Assembly (NCBI RefSeq): GCF_000003195.3
Contig: NC_012870.2
Coordinates: forward strand, 35,032,741 to 35,096,740
DNA: 64,000 bases
Source: Sorghum bicolor
Lineage: Eukaryota; Streptophyta; Magnoliopsida; Poales; Poaceae
Reading direction: 5' to 3'
Under the pieces are notes generated by a model, which saw only the letters and a program-made list of their open reading frames with translations, had not been told where the DNA came from and did no database searches. Shown here one piece after another: positions 23,776-35,680 of this stretch (position 1 is the stretch's first letter; each line of letters starts with the position of its first letter). Both the position numbers and the translations under genes were made by a program.

Positions 23776-25047
23776 TGTAATAGAACTGTCCAATTTATAA
23801 GAATTCAAGTGGATTAGCGACCACGGAAGCAATCAAGCCAATGTACTTGAACCCATATAAACCCGGTAGTCCGACGAAACCTCAAAAGATCTCGATTCAT
23901 CCAACATACAACCAAGACCGTACATGATCAAGCATCTCCATCACAGATTACAAACATTCATCACAGAACATAGTTTTACAACACATCGGAGTTCAAATAG
24001 AGTTATTACAGCATAGTTCAGTAGCGGAAGCAAAATAGTTTTTGAAACGACGCACACTTAGTTTAATTACATGCAAGCTCCATGATCATCCCAACAAAAG
24101 CACAACCGAAGATACAAGAGGTGATCTTGTCCGAGATCTATTCATCATCCGCAGCCGGATGGTGACAGTTAGCACAGTAGCCATGATACACGACATCATA
24201 TGCAACAATGGTAAATAAAACCCTAAGTACGAGAATGTACTCACCTAGACTTACCCGTCATAAACCAGAAATAAAGTGACACCAAGGAGTATGCAAGGCT
24301 GACATTTGTGGACTGGTTTGACTCACATTTTGCATAAAAAGCTTTAGTTTTAAGTAACACATGTATACAATTTCAGCAGCAAGTTCATTTCTTAAAACAA
24401 CTATCCACTAGATTAGCAACTGATCTAAGCATACACTTGAAGATTAAGCATCACAATAATAACCATATCTGGATTATCACATAGCCATCCACATTCTCAT
24501 CATAACCATTAAGTTTCTTTAGTGAATTCTACGTTGCCGCTGCTCGAGTCAAGTTCTCACTATCCGGGAGAGACGGCGATTCGAATCGATTCCTATCCAG
24601 CTGGACGGGTATTCCTAGCACTCACCCAAACGTACCTCGCGAAGGTAGCTCGGATCACCTTTAGCACAACTTTGGACCAATTATCGGGTCCGTACATTGC
24701 CGCACCCCCAGGGACCGCCAATTTGCCAGGGTCAGGACTCTAACCTAACACCTCGGTCTTACGCCATTGACTCCCCGCACATCCTTGCTACCAATCGGGG
24801 TGCGCACTTAAACTGAACGGGGTATCCGGCCGGAGATGCACTCGTAGGCTTCGCGGTCAGAACGACTTATCCGGCTAACAAAGTGTTAGGCATGCGTTCA
24901 ACATGACACGAGGACGTACAGCGTATCGGTCCTTAAACGACACAGACGGGGATAGATTCACACCCAAGACCTCCATACCTTGTTGCTGCACTATCGTCAT
25001 CCCGCCCTGTCTCAAATTCATTATTAGCACCTGGTTATTTCCACGAT
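23776..25047 (-). repeat. LTR-type DNA of element B, left of the Copia insertion
   Basis: Begins TGTAATAGAACTG after the pseudogene. Read on the minus strand it resembles the transcribed end of gypsy LTRs such as A (tracts like 'gagttattacag...gtagcgga'). It ends with ACGAT, the target duplication of element C at 25043-25047. It continues at 62303. The other boundary of B is outside the window. Confidence 0.6.
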
Positions 25048-26974
25048 TGAAAGCCCTAGTTTGGTTTTGGATAATTGATGAAACACTAGTACTTACCTCT
25101 ATACTAAGTGTGTGTAGACTTAATGAGGTTGGTACATGCCAAGTAATGGAGCAAGTGATGATCATGGTGATAATGGTGATGACCACAAGGTGATCAAGTG
25201 CTCAACTTGGAAAAGAAGAAAGAGAAAAACAAAACCCTATGGAGATCAAGGCAAAGGTATTGCTTAGGGTTTTGGTTTTGGTGATCAAGACACCATAGAG
25301 GGTGTGATCACACATAGGATAGATAGCTGTACTATTAAGAGGGGTAATCTTGTTGTGAAAACAGTTGTCTATGTGCCACTAGGTGATTGGATTCCTTGCA
25401 TATGCATTAGGACCTAGTGAACTTTGAAGTAACCCTTGAAAAATGTTTTGAAATATGCTAACACACGTGCACAAGTGTGGAGACACTTTGGTGTTGTCAC
25501 ATGGAAGCAAGGGAAGTAGTTGAGTTCGTTTCGCGCAGTGCTTTCAAGCCGGACGCGTCCGGTATGAGGTTGGACGTGTCCGAGTTGAGGCACCGGACGC
25601 GGAAACAGTTTTCGTGTAGAGTCCGGTGTGCCTCGTCCGGTGAGTTCGCTTCTCAGTGAAAACTCCCTGAGTTTGCTTCAGGTGCACACCGGACGCGTCC
25701 AGTGTGACACCGGACGCGTCCGAGTTAGCATCCGGTGCAAACTCTTCGTGCAAGAGCTCCCTGAGTTTACGTCCGGTGCACACCGGACGCGTCTGGTGTG
25801 TGAGTCCGGTGGTATGACATTTTGCGACGCTCCCTGAGTGTTGGTCTGGTGCACACCGGATGCGTCCGGTGTGACACCAGACACATCCGGTATTTTCAAA
25901 AGCGAGAGTCCGGTGCCCTGTCAGTGTCAGAGGTAACGGCTACTTTCTATTGGTCAAAGAGCACCGGACGCTGGTTTGGCTCATACCGGACGCATCCGGT
26001 GTGAATTAGGACGCGTCCGGTGTGAATTAGGACGCGTCCGGTGTGGACGCAGACTATGGGGTAAACTGCCAACGGCTAGTTGAAGCTTGGGACTTCTATT
26101 TATATGCCTTGGCTGGTTCATGCTCACTCTCTTGACTCTCTAACTTGTTGATACATCTTGTGAGCATACTCCCACACATCCCACTCACCTTGTTCAAGTT
26201 TTGTACATCCAAAGTGGGATTGGGAGAGATCCTAGTTGCATTTGCTTAGAGTTTGAGCATCTAGTGGCACTAGTGATCATTGAGCAGTGGGTTTGCCTGT
26301 TACTCTTTGGTGGTTGCCGCCACCTAGACGGCTTGGAGCTGCGAAGGAGTTTTGGCACGAGTTGGTGATTGTTCGTGGCCATCTCCCGGTGATTGTGAGG
26401 GGTCTTGTACCTTCCCTGGCAGAGAGCCGAAAGGTAACTCTAGTGGATTGCTCGTGTCATTGAGTTACCTCACTTGTGGGTAGGTTCTTGTGGTGTCCTA
26501 GTGAGGACGAGGTTTGTGCTACACCTCTTAGCCACCGAACCACCAAGTGTTGGTCGACACAACGGGGACGTAGCGTGCCGGCAAGCACGTGAACCTCGGG
26601 AGAAAATTGTGTGTCTCCATTGTGATTGTTCATTGGATTTCTCCCAGTGATTGGACTTCATATTATTGATTGGTTCATCATCTCTACGCGGCAGTATAAA
26701 GATCAAACCATCTCTTTTTACATTCCCGCAAACTAGAGTAGCTTACTTACTTGTATAGAAACTTTAGGTAGCTCTCTAGTGTAAGTAGTGACATAGCTCT
26801 TGTGTGCCTAGAGATTATATCAACTAGAATTGTTGGATAGGTGGCTTGCAAACACCCCTTTAGAGCTAGAGCAAAAAGCTTCGCTTTGTTATTTACTAAC
26901 CTCTTGCTCTAGTGAGTTTGTAGAATTTTTAAATAGGCTACTCACCCCCCCTCTAGCCATATTAGGACCTTTCA
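25048..26974 (+). repeat. Element C 5' LTR
   Basis: 1927 bases, TGAAAGCCC...CCTTTCA. The middle (25550-26045) is packed with the palindrome CCGGACGCGTCCGG and decayed variants. It differs from the 3' LTR by roughly 2-3 percent plus indels, judged by eye. Confidence 0.92.
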
Positions 26975-26976
26975 AG

Positions 26977-26989
26977 TGGTATCAGAGCC
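26977..26989 (+). other. Element C primer-binding site
   Basis: TGGTATCAGAGCC, complementary to the 3' end of initiator methionine tRNA, two bases after the LTR. Confidence 0.9.
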
Positions 26990-27033
26990 GTGGTCACCGT
27001 TTGTGAAGGCTTAACAACCTTGGTGCTCAAATT

Positions 27034-27669
27034 ATGGCTCAAATAGTGTTCAACCATGTTGGGGGCAAACCACCATTCTTCGATGGCACAAGTTCTTTTG
27101 ACTATTGGAAGAGAAAGATGAAAATGTATCTTGGATCAATAAATGATAGAGTGTGGGAAGTCACCGAAAATGACTTTGTGATTCTTGATCCGGCTAACCC
27201 CACCGACAATGAGAGAGCCAACAAGCAATGCAATACTATGGCTCTCAACACAATCTATAATGGCATTGATTCAAAGGTGTTTGAACAAGTCAAAGATCTT
27301 GAGAAGGCTAGTGTAGTATGGACAAGGCTAGAAGAAACATATGAGGGCACTACAACGGTTAAAAGTGCCTAGTTGTATATGCTCAAGGACAAGCTATCCA
27401 ACTTCAAGATGAAGGATGATGAGTCCATACTAGAGATGTTCTATAGGCTCCAAGTCATCATCAATGATCTCAAGGGCCTTGGTGAGAAAGTGAAGGATGA
27501 GGACTTTATTCACAAGTTCTTGATGTGCTTGCCCAAGAGGTTCAAGACATTGTGAACAATCATCTTTAGAGGTGGATTGACGGGTGTATCTCCCAATGAG
27601 GTACTTGGAGATGTCATGACCGAAGATCAATACAACGACAATGATGATGATGAGGTCATGAAGAAGGAT
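27034..27669 (+). pseudogene. Element C gag (two nonsense codons, interrupted)
   Basis: Starts MAQIVFNHVGGKPPFFDG. The N-terminal Copia gag motif (FDYWKRKMKMYL) and a UBN2-like core follow. TAG at 27370-27372 replaces a Lys-type codon and TGA near 27553 replaces an Arg-type codon, both in one frame. The reading then runs into the CACTA end at 27670, so the zinc knuckle and protease are lost. Confidence 0.85.
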
Positions 27670-27689
27670 CACTACTACAGGGCAGGGAT

Positions 27690-27935
27690 ATAGTAACACT
27701 TCCTTGCAACATATTCATAAATGTATTACAATAAAATCTCATAGTAACACAAAATAGAGTGTTACAAACAAATTGTGTTACTGACAATAATTTTAGTAAC
27801 ACAAAATTAATGTTACTAGCAAAATGTTACAAAAGAGCACTATATTGTAACACATAAATGGAACATATAAAATATGTTACAAATACATAACCTGTAGTAA
27901 CACAAACTAATGTTACAAATCAAGTGTTACCACGA
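27690..27935. repeat. CACTA subterminal repeat array
   Basis: About a dozen copies of GTAACA(C), in both orientations, within 250 bases of the CACTA end, for example at 27692, 27741, 27795, 27845 and 27896. In En/Spm, arrays of this kind bind the element's own DNA-binding protein. Confidence 0.8.
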
Positions 27936-28795
27936 TTTTTAGAGCAATTGTCCCCTACACTCTTCACTTCCCCACGCTTAGTGTGCACATGTCCCCTCAC
28001 TGTGTACCCAAACGTCCTCAAATCACGCTCTCGCTCACTTGCTTTCCTAGCATGAGAAAATTGCTTTCATAAAAAGTAGGCCTCAAAATGTTGGACGCTT
28101 TATTTTCTTGCCATTATTTATATTTTCCCTTTATAGTATTCTCCATGTATTTTGACACTTCTATCCATCTGCTTGTTCCATTCATTTAGCTGCATATTTA
28201 CGTAGCTTGTGTGCGGCAAGCAGGCAAACAAGTTGGTTTCCGTTGCCTAGGCTCACAGTGAGCAAGCTGGCAGCCACAATTGGTCATAAAAGTTGTGGAA
28301 TAAGGAGCAAATAAGCATTGGGGAATATTGAACACAATAAAAATTCTGGGCATAAAAAATCATTGGCATATAACAAAGTAATAATCACAATAATCATGAG
28401 TTCATCTCACAAATTAGCCTAAATAAGTTTATCTCAAGAAATCATAATTTTGTTCTAAACGAGTTGCATCACATATCAAATAAAAATTCTGAATACATCT
28501 CATCACTGATAAAATCATTCATTCAATATTTAGCCATCTCGTTGGTGTCATCTTTGTCGGTGCTGATGCAGTAGACATCATTACAGGACTTGTGGTGTCC
28601 GTTTCTAAAGAGATGCATGCTCTCTCCTAATAGGAACGCAAAGCTGGCTGCACAAAAGTTTGGTACGACAATTAGAAGTAATATAAAATTTATTGCATTG
28701 GAAAATTTATTAATTTTGTTACCTTGAAGTGATCCTTCCTGAACCATTGAAGAAATAAGCATGCACAATAAAAGTCACATACTACACTTCATGAA
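27936..28795. other. Element D 3' non-coding DNA
   Basis: Between the subterminal array and the transposase 3' end. No gene seen; AT-rich. Confidence 0.5.
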
Positions 28796-29815
28796 CTAAG
28801 ATTGGTCATTCAATCGATTTCCACTAGCATCTACATCATCACTAGCATCCACATCATCACTAGCATCCATTGTGGTTCCCTCAATATCTGGCCTAGCCCA
28901 TTGACATCTTACATTTGAATTATTGAACATATTTCCAAGGCGTGTGACATGGAATGGCTCATTTTCTACATCATCTTGCCATTCATCACAACCTGTGTCA
29001 TATATATCTCTTGGTTTCATCTTATTGACTACATACCACCCAGGGTGTTCTTCATCTTCAGCATAAAACACCTGGTCAGCTTGGTTAGGAAAAATGTACG
29101 GTTCATGAACAATACTTGTCCTTGGGTGAGAAATTCACAAGTGTGTATCCATACTTGTCCTTCATTATTCCTCTTTTGGAAATAACATCAACCCATTCAC
29201 ATTTGAAAAGTACCACAGAAAATTTTCCAGAGTAGTTTAGCTCAATAATATCAATTATCCTCCCATAGTAAGTCACATCACCTAAAACTGCCTTGCCATC
29301 ACTTGCACTAGCATAACTTGATGTTTTTGCAGTTAGCACAACACCACTATTTTGTGCAATCCGATCCAACCGTTTAGGCCTAAAACGGAAACCTCGACTA
29401 TTGAAAGCACGGTACCTTTTTGCAGCTTCAACCGGGCCACGAGCTAGCCATCTAATGTCATCTTTAACACCATGAATACCATTCTCACTCTCTAACTGCA
29501 TTATCTGCACAATTATACACATGTTAATTAGTTATGCACATTAATACTACATGTAAAGCAGTTTGAGTTAAGGTACTTACATGACTTCTAAACCATAGAT
29601 GGAACTTCTCATTTTGGATTTTCTCAACATCTCTATGTCTGGCTCTATGTCTAGTACCTTTTTTGATGATCTCTTCAGCATGAGCTCTACAATGTACATA
29701 TAGGAAAATTTATGAGAGGCAAAATAATAAATTTATGTTTACAATTTTGAGATATTACCTAAGGTATGGATCGACATAAGAACAATTGAATAGCACATAT
29801 CTATGTGCTTGTAGT
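28796..29815 (-). pseudogene. Element D transposase, C-terminal exons (DUF4216 region)
   Basis: On the minus strand: a short exon with HRYVLFN at about 29743-29815, an exon at about 29587-29700 (HRARHRDVEKIQNEKFHLWF), an exon at about 29103-29510 with [15 protein letters not shown] and [10 protein letters not shown] typical of DUF4216, then a frame-shifted continuation (FYAEDEEHPGWYVV) to the stop near 28796. A frameshift near 29115 and the insertion of E make it non-functional. Confidence 0.8.
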
Positions 29816-30506
29816 TGTTGATGCAAAAACTAGTCTGCAAACACAAAGGGCTAATACCCGATCCAAACGTTAAGGCGTGCCAGCCGATTTGACCTTACTA
29901 TCGGCAAAGGTGATAACTCGAATACTTTAGTCCTGACAACAGCGATACGCCCGGATGTCACGGCTAAGAGGTACTCACGCGGAACTTGAGGATACGCCGA
30001 GCTTGAGTCGACGAATTCCTAAGAACTCGTAACAAAAAGAAAATGTATGACGAAGTCGTCGAAAAGTAAATGCTGGAATATGAGTAAAAAACGTGTGTTT
30101 GATTGATTGATAGATATCCTGATTACAAGGTCTTAGGGCTTATATTTATACCCTGCTCAAAGAGCTACGACCAGACACGATTAGAATTCGAATTCCAAAT
30201 TACACGGAACCCGTATACAAAATGATACGAATAACATAAGGAAATAATAAAACCATCCTTCGTGACAAACCGAAATTCCTCCACATGACAACTGGCAGCT
30301 TCCGGACTCCTCCTTTGCGTCATCGGCAATCCCCTTGCCATAGTCATCGGCAGACCCTTTTACTTGGTCATCGGCACCATATTACTGTCTGAGGACTTAG
30401 TCACATTCAACCTTTCCCTCATCGGCAACCATCTTTACCAGCAACCCGCATCGTACTGCCACCCTGTCCTGCCATCCTGGACACGTGCCCAAAAATGGTG
30501 TCAACA
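29816..30506 (-). repeat. Element E 3' LTR
   Basis: 691 bases, TGTTGATGC...GTGTCAACA. No indel against the partner at 41486-42176. Confidence 0.95.
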
Positions 30507-30520
30507 CATGCCCCCCAGTT
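30507..30520 (-). other. Element E polypurine tract
   Basis: Minus strand reads AACTGGGGGGCATG, immediately inside the 3' LTR. Confidence 0.8.
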
Positions 30521-31145
30521 TCGGAGTATAAAACTATTAATGCTCCGAAATTCTCTGCAGTAATGATGTCTTCTCCGCAATTAATGCTCCTAATCTGGTA
30601 ACCGACAACCTCAATCTGGGCAACCCTGATCCTAATCCTCCGCAGATCCCTCGAAATCCACAACTTCCCAAACGGGCATCTCTCTTAGTCGTACATCGGC
30701 AACAATACCGTTACAAAGATCTGCCGATGCTCTGCCCAGGATATTCGCAAAAACGGTTACTTCCCCTCTATCCGCCCATCGGCAGGACGACCGTTATAGA
30801 ATATCACCGATGGACCGACCAGGAGATCGCGCACAGTAAAATATCTTTAGATAATGACCGCTTCCTGTCAAATCACCTGCACAATCCCTGGATTATCGTG
30901 CGAACAGTTACCATATCCACTTGAGTACCCTCGGGTTTCTCGGATGCGGCAAAGAAATAAGTCAGATTTGCCCTTGTCCATCTTGCCCTATAAATAGTTC
31001 CTTCTTGGGTACTCCTCCCCCATTACATCATTCTGCCATCCAACTTCACTTTTCCAGCGGCGGCGCCATTCTCAATCCTCAAGATCTCCGACAAGCATTC
31101 TTCTTCAGCAACTCCGGCGTCTTCCAGCGTCCCCTTCACGACAAG
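30521..31145 (+). promoter_or_regulatory. Promoter region of the antisense gene in E, TATA at 30989-30996
   Basis: TATAAATA lies in the context CCCTATAAATAG, 150 bases before the start codon, a good plant core promoter spacing. Upstream are repeated ATCGGC/GCCGAT and ACCGTTA-type strings (30690-30810) that could be factor sites. No open frame of its own. Confidence 0.6.
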
Positions 31146-34100
31146 ATGGCCGTTGGCTTCGTCGTCCCTGAGGTCAGACTTCCATCTCATCTGCTGTACC
31201 TTTTTCCTGCATTCCTGTTCATCTGCGATTTACCTTACCGAATATTTTCCTTCTCCTTTTTCTTTGTATCTTTATTCCCCAAAACACCAGGAGTTATCCA
31301 ACAAAATTGTCATTCCTACCGATCAACCACATCTTCAATGCCTCGGCCCTCTAGGGGATCCAGATCCAACCGACCTTATCAACGCAGAAACCAACAGGAT
31401 TCCCTTTAGAGCTGAAAACTTTGCTCTAGATCTATGGAAGGACACCTTTCGCTCTTGGCCTAGCCCTACTGTAGGGTGGAAAGACTGGTTCTTGAGGGTC
31501 AGCAACTCTTATGAAGTTCAATGGGGTGAGAGGAAACTAGCTCAATGCATTAGGCTGTCCATTGCCGATATGCACAGGAACGAGTCATTGCTGATAGCCG
31601 CATCTTACTTTTGGTCAGACACTCTTAACGCTTTTGTTTTTGGCCACGGCCCTGCTTCTCCTACCCTTGCCGATGTAGCCATGCTTACTGGGTTAGACAT
31701 ATCTTCTGCCGATAGCACCCACTTTTTTGATACCGCCCCCAGTGCCAAAGTGGAGACTCGCGCTATCGGCGGCTGGTCAGGGTACATCCAGAAGTACCGT
31801 GGGAGAGGGCCTGTCACCATAAAGGAACAAACCACTTTTCTGAACATGTGGCTAGACAAGTTTGTATTCTGTGGTCGATCGGCAGGACCGACTTCTGTCT
31901 ATCTATCGGCAGCAGAAAGACTGGCTAGCGGTGGTCAATTTCCTCTCAGCCGTTATTTGCTCGGCGCTGTTTATCACCTTCTTCATCAGGTAGTCCAGAA
32001 ACTCCTGCTCGGCCAGCCTATCGGCAACTTGGGAGGTCCTTGGTGGTTTATTAATATGTGGCTCAATCTGCACCTGCACAAGCGCCTCGATCTCAACTTG
32101 TTCTCTCAGCACTTCCCAAGAGATATAGCCGAGAACCATGTGTTGGGTGAAGGGGAATCGGCAACACGTGCCCCCCTGAACTTTGGCGAAGCTGTTATAG
32201 TTTTACCCGGTTCAGGGAACACTCCGGATCAGATCGGCCGATTCTTCGAAACGCTGTATGAGGGTCTGGCCAGAGATGAACGACCATGGCTGGCTTATGA
32301 CGACCCAGATAGCATGCTCCCTCTGACCTTCAATCCGTTCGACGAAGCTCTTGATAGGGACAATGAGGTGATGATGGCAATCGTGACTCCCAGAGCCATA
32401 CCAGTGAACTTCTTCGGCAGCACGAAAACCTCTCCCCAAACCTATGAATTTTATAATCCATCGGCATTAGCTCGCCAGCTAGCTTTCGGCCAATTGCCGA
32501 TCGCACTTCCTTATGACGATGTAATAAAGCCCAGAGAACCCATCGCTAACCTCCTCGAGTGGACTCGAGTAGCCCAGCTACCACCAAATGCCGATACAGA
32601 TGTAGATCTGTCAGAATGGGTTCCAGCTGCCTTTATCACTCAAGCATACAAGCTATGGTGGGCAGAATGGAAGGAGAATCTATTCTGCAGATCGGCCCTC
32701 TCATACTGCGGCATGATCGACCCCGAATACGAAGTCCCTGACGACACTGTAAGTATTTTAAACCGATGTCTCATTTTCCAATACTATCCCCATCGGTAAC
32801 TTACCCCTGTATTCTTTTTGCAGATTGACAACACCCCCCCATCGGTTAGCAGGAGTGGCAAGCCGATCGACTTATTCCCATCAGGCCCGATCTCCTCAAT
32901 CGGCCACAATGCTCCCACTCTGGCTTCCATCGTGCACCGGGGTGCGCGTCTCAAGAAAGTTACCACCAGGAAAACTCAGACATCACCAACGGTAACTGCT
33001 TCCACTCTGGCGCAAGCTTTCAAGGCAATCTGTTAAAACCCTTTTTTATTTATGCTGACTATCTTTATATCGGTTATCTGTGCTCATAAACTCTTTATCG
33101 TTGTTGCAGCAAACTGGTGCATCGGCAAAAGCCAAACGCCAAGGTGCCGATCCCCCTCAGTCTAGCCAGCCAAAGAGGAAAGGCGTCCAAGGTGCTAAGA
33201 CTGGAACAAAGCGTCAGAAAGTGGCAACTCCTCCTCCTCCTCCGGTGTCTCCAATCCCGGTGGAATCTTCCCCTTCTCCTCCAGAAGTCCAGGCACAGCA
33301 AGCACCATCTCCTCAATCAATACAGGAAGCACCACAGATGGAAGAACCTCAGCAAGAAGAACCTCAAACGGCAGGTACGTCAGCTGACGTAGGTGAACAA
33401 ACAACTGGCCCGGCAGGTCCAATTATATCATCGGCGGTTTCCTCAATTCAAACAACTGTTGTTCCTCTTCCGGGTAACATATCCCAACAATACTCCTACC
33501 GATAAACTTATTTTCATTTATTCTTATAATCCTTCCTGTCTTCTTTCAGGCGATATCGTTCTATCGGCAACATTTGCCGATCAACCTGCAGCTCCATCGG
33601 CCTCTCTGAGTCAAAGGCAGGAAATCGCCTTGAAGCAAGTAAGTCATCCACTTTTCCATCGGTATCATCTGCCGAAGTTTTGACCATAAAATTGACCTAT
33701 TTCATTTTCATTTTCAGGAACAAGATTCTCCCGACAGCTTGTTCTCCTTCGCTATTGATATCTTCGAAGAAGAAGGCGAGGAAGCAAGCTCCTCTCGGGC
33801 AGTTGGAATTGTATCGGCAGAAACCAGAGCTAGGCTGGAGGAGCTATCGGCCATACTTCATCAAGACACAACTCAACTGGTCGACGATTCTGACCCAGCC
33901 AAGGCCCTGTTCAAGACTCTTAGAGGCCAAATTCCTGCCGATGCCGAAGAAGCACTCTTCCACGCTGCACATCTAGAAAGCCGCCAGCTACAGTACCAGA
34001 GAGCTACTCGACGCCTTGCCGACAGAGCTGCTCAAATCCAGCTCTCTGAGGAGATGATGAAAGAAAAACTCTTAGCCGATGAGAAACATAAGAACATCGG

Positions 34101-34413
34101 CATCTTAAAGTCCTCAGGTGATGCACTGAAGCAGAAAATGTCTGATCTATCGGCAAAAAGAGAAGCTCTGCTGGCTGAACTCAAGCAAGTAGAAGACGCC
34201 CTGTCCCAAGCCCAGCAAGAAGATAGTCAACTGCTGGAGACCATCAAGCATCTTGAACAGGAACGAAACGTCCATGGTCGTAAAGCGCTGCAACTGAAGA
34301 GGAAGCTGAAGCCGATTGAAGGTTCTGCCGATGACGATATCAAAGAGATAGAGACAGCCAACCAGATTCGGCTGCGCGCCATATCCGCAATCCAAGCGCT
34401 GCTGAACATTTGA
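31146..34413 (+). CDS. Antisense plant-mobile-domain protein with coiled-coil tail (six exons)
   Basis: Model: 31146-31172, 31291-32748, 32824-32991, 33110-33473, 33550-33638 and 33718-34413. Every intron is GT-AG and all phases agree, giving 933 aa with no stop. Exon 2 holds a plant mobile domain (PMD, aminotransferase-like): SLLIAASYFWSDTLNAFVFG, PTLADVAMLTGL, then WLDKFVFCG and the Trp-rich GGPWWFINMWLNL. Exons 3-4 are basic and Pro-rich with likely nuclear signals (KRKG, TKRQK). Exon 6 is a long coiled coil (from RARLEEL to the Leu/Lys-rich end). Cellular PMD proteins (MAIN, MAIL1) act in nuclear silencing; the role here is unknown. The stop is 145 bases from the convergent integrase end. 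The exon joins are my inference and no transcript was checked. Confidence 0.75.
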
Positions 34414-34464
34414 AGCTTTCATCGGCGACACACCTTTGTTTCTCCGCTTTTAGCTTTTAGTCTA

Positions 34465-34548
34465 GCCGATAAGACTGTTATCGGCATCTTTTGAAACATT
34501 AAGTCTGCCCCTGAACATTTAAATTCAGCCGATAGGAGTGTTATCGGC
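34465..34548. repeat. Two tandem hairpins between convergent gene ends in E
   Basis: Arms GCCGATAA/TTATCGGC (34465-34472 and 34478-34485) with a 5-base loop, and GCCGATA/TATCGGC (34528-34534 and 34542-34548) with a 7-base loop. Both are built from the element-wide motif and lie between the stop of the antisense gene and the integrase stop. Confidence 0.85.
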
Positions 34549-34558
34549 ACTTAACCTT

Positions 34559-35677
34559 TTATGCATCGATCCATATGCTGGGGTAGTACTTCTTCAAATA
34601 TTTGCCATTTAACGCTCTGGGAAATTCAACTCCTTCGAGAGTTTCTAGAATATAGGCATTACCAGGAGCTGAGCGTTTTATCCGATAAGGACCTTCCCAA
34701 TTAGGAGACCACTTCCCAAACTTTGAACTTTTAGTCCCGACTGGCAAAATCAACTTCCATACCAAATCCCCATCGGCAAACTCCTTAGCCTTTACTTTTT
34801 TATCATACCATCTGGCAACTCTCTTCTTATTTTCTTCTATACTCATTAAAGCCTTTAACCGATGCCCTGCTAAATCATCTAACTCATCGGTCATTAAAGT
34901 GGCATAATCATCGGCAGCCAATTGATTTTGAAAAGATAATCGCCTAGATCCAGCCTTAATCTCCCAAGGCAAAACTGCATCATGTCCATACACCAATTGA
35001 TAAGGTGACACCTTGGTTGATCCATGACAAGCCATCCGATAAGACCACAGTGCTTCATTCAACAATGTATGCCACCGCCTAGGATTTTCTTCAATCTTTC
35101 GTTTAATAAGCTTGATAATTCCCTTGTTAGACGCTTCGGCCTGCCCATTGGCTTGAGCATAGTAAGGAGAAGAATTCAACACTTTAATTCCCATACCGAT
35201 TGCGAATTCATCGAACTCCCCCGACGTGAACATGGTGCCCTGATCGGTAGTAATCGTTTGGGGAATCCCAAATCGGTAAATAATATGCTCCTTCACAAAA
35301 TCAATCATATTGGCCGATGTGACTTTCTTCAAAGGAATAGCTTCGACCCACTTGGTGAAATAGTCAGTGGCAACTAGAATGAATTTATGCCCTTTGCTAG
35401 ATGGTGGATAAATCTGGCCGATCAGATCGATGGCCCACCCCCGGAACGGCCAAGGTTTTATTATAGGATTCATAGCCGATGCGGGTGCTCTCTGGATATT
35501 ACCGAACTTTTGACAACCTTGACATCCCTTGAAATATTTAAAACAATCTTCAAGTATGGTTGGCCAAAAATATCCATTCCTTCGAATCATCCATTTCATC
35601 TTAAAAGCTGACTGATGCGCTCCACACACTCCTTCATGGATTTCTCCCATCAAACTTCTGGCTTCATCATCACCCAA
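34559..35677 (-). CDS. Element E integrase
   Basis: 372 codons after an in-frame TGA at 35681-35683 that separates it from RNase H. It shows the zinc-binding His-His-Cys-Cys region (ending CQGCQKFG), the core with AIDLIG, VATDYFTKW and TTDQGTMF (Asp residues) and GQAEASNKG (Glu), then a C-terminal domain (DGDLVWK, WEGPYRI). Full length; all catalytic residues are present. The first codon shown is TTG because the frame simply continues from RNase H, so it is normally released from a polyprotein. Confidence 0.88.
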   Translation of the reverse strand: MGDDEARSLMGEIHEGVCGAHQSAFKMKWMIRRNGYFWPTILEDCFKYFKGCQGCQKFGNIQRAPASAMNPIIKPWPFRGWAIDLIGQIYPPSSKGHKFILVATDYFTKWVEAIPLKKVTSANMIDFVKEHIIYRFGIPQTITTDQGTMFTSGEFDEFAIGMGIKVLNSSPYYAQANGQAEASNKGIIKLIKRKIEENPRRWHTLLNEALWSYRMACHGSTKVSPYQLVYGHDAVLPWEIKAGSRRLSFQNQLAADDYATLMTDELDDLAGHRLKALMSIEENKKRVARWYDKKVKAKEFADGDLVWKLILPVGTKSSKFGKWSPNWEGPYRIKRSAPGNAYILETLEGVEFPRALNGKYLKKYYPSIWIDA

Positions 35678-35680
35678 GCA

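Noticed and set aside
25477..26004. Short frames in the Copia LTR, repeated at 60841-61248
   Set aside because: They only translate the CCGGACGCGTCCGG palindrome array.
27690..27935. CRISPR-like or satellite interpretation of the GTAACA repeats
   Set aside because: Units are short, in both orientations and next to a CACTA terminus, as expected for subterminal repeats.
33009..33045. Use of a later donor near 33030 for exon 3 of the E antisense gene
   Set aside because: It gives the wrong phase for exon 4; the donor at 32992 keeps the frame.
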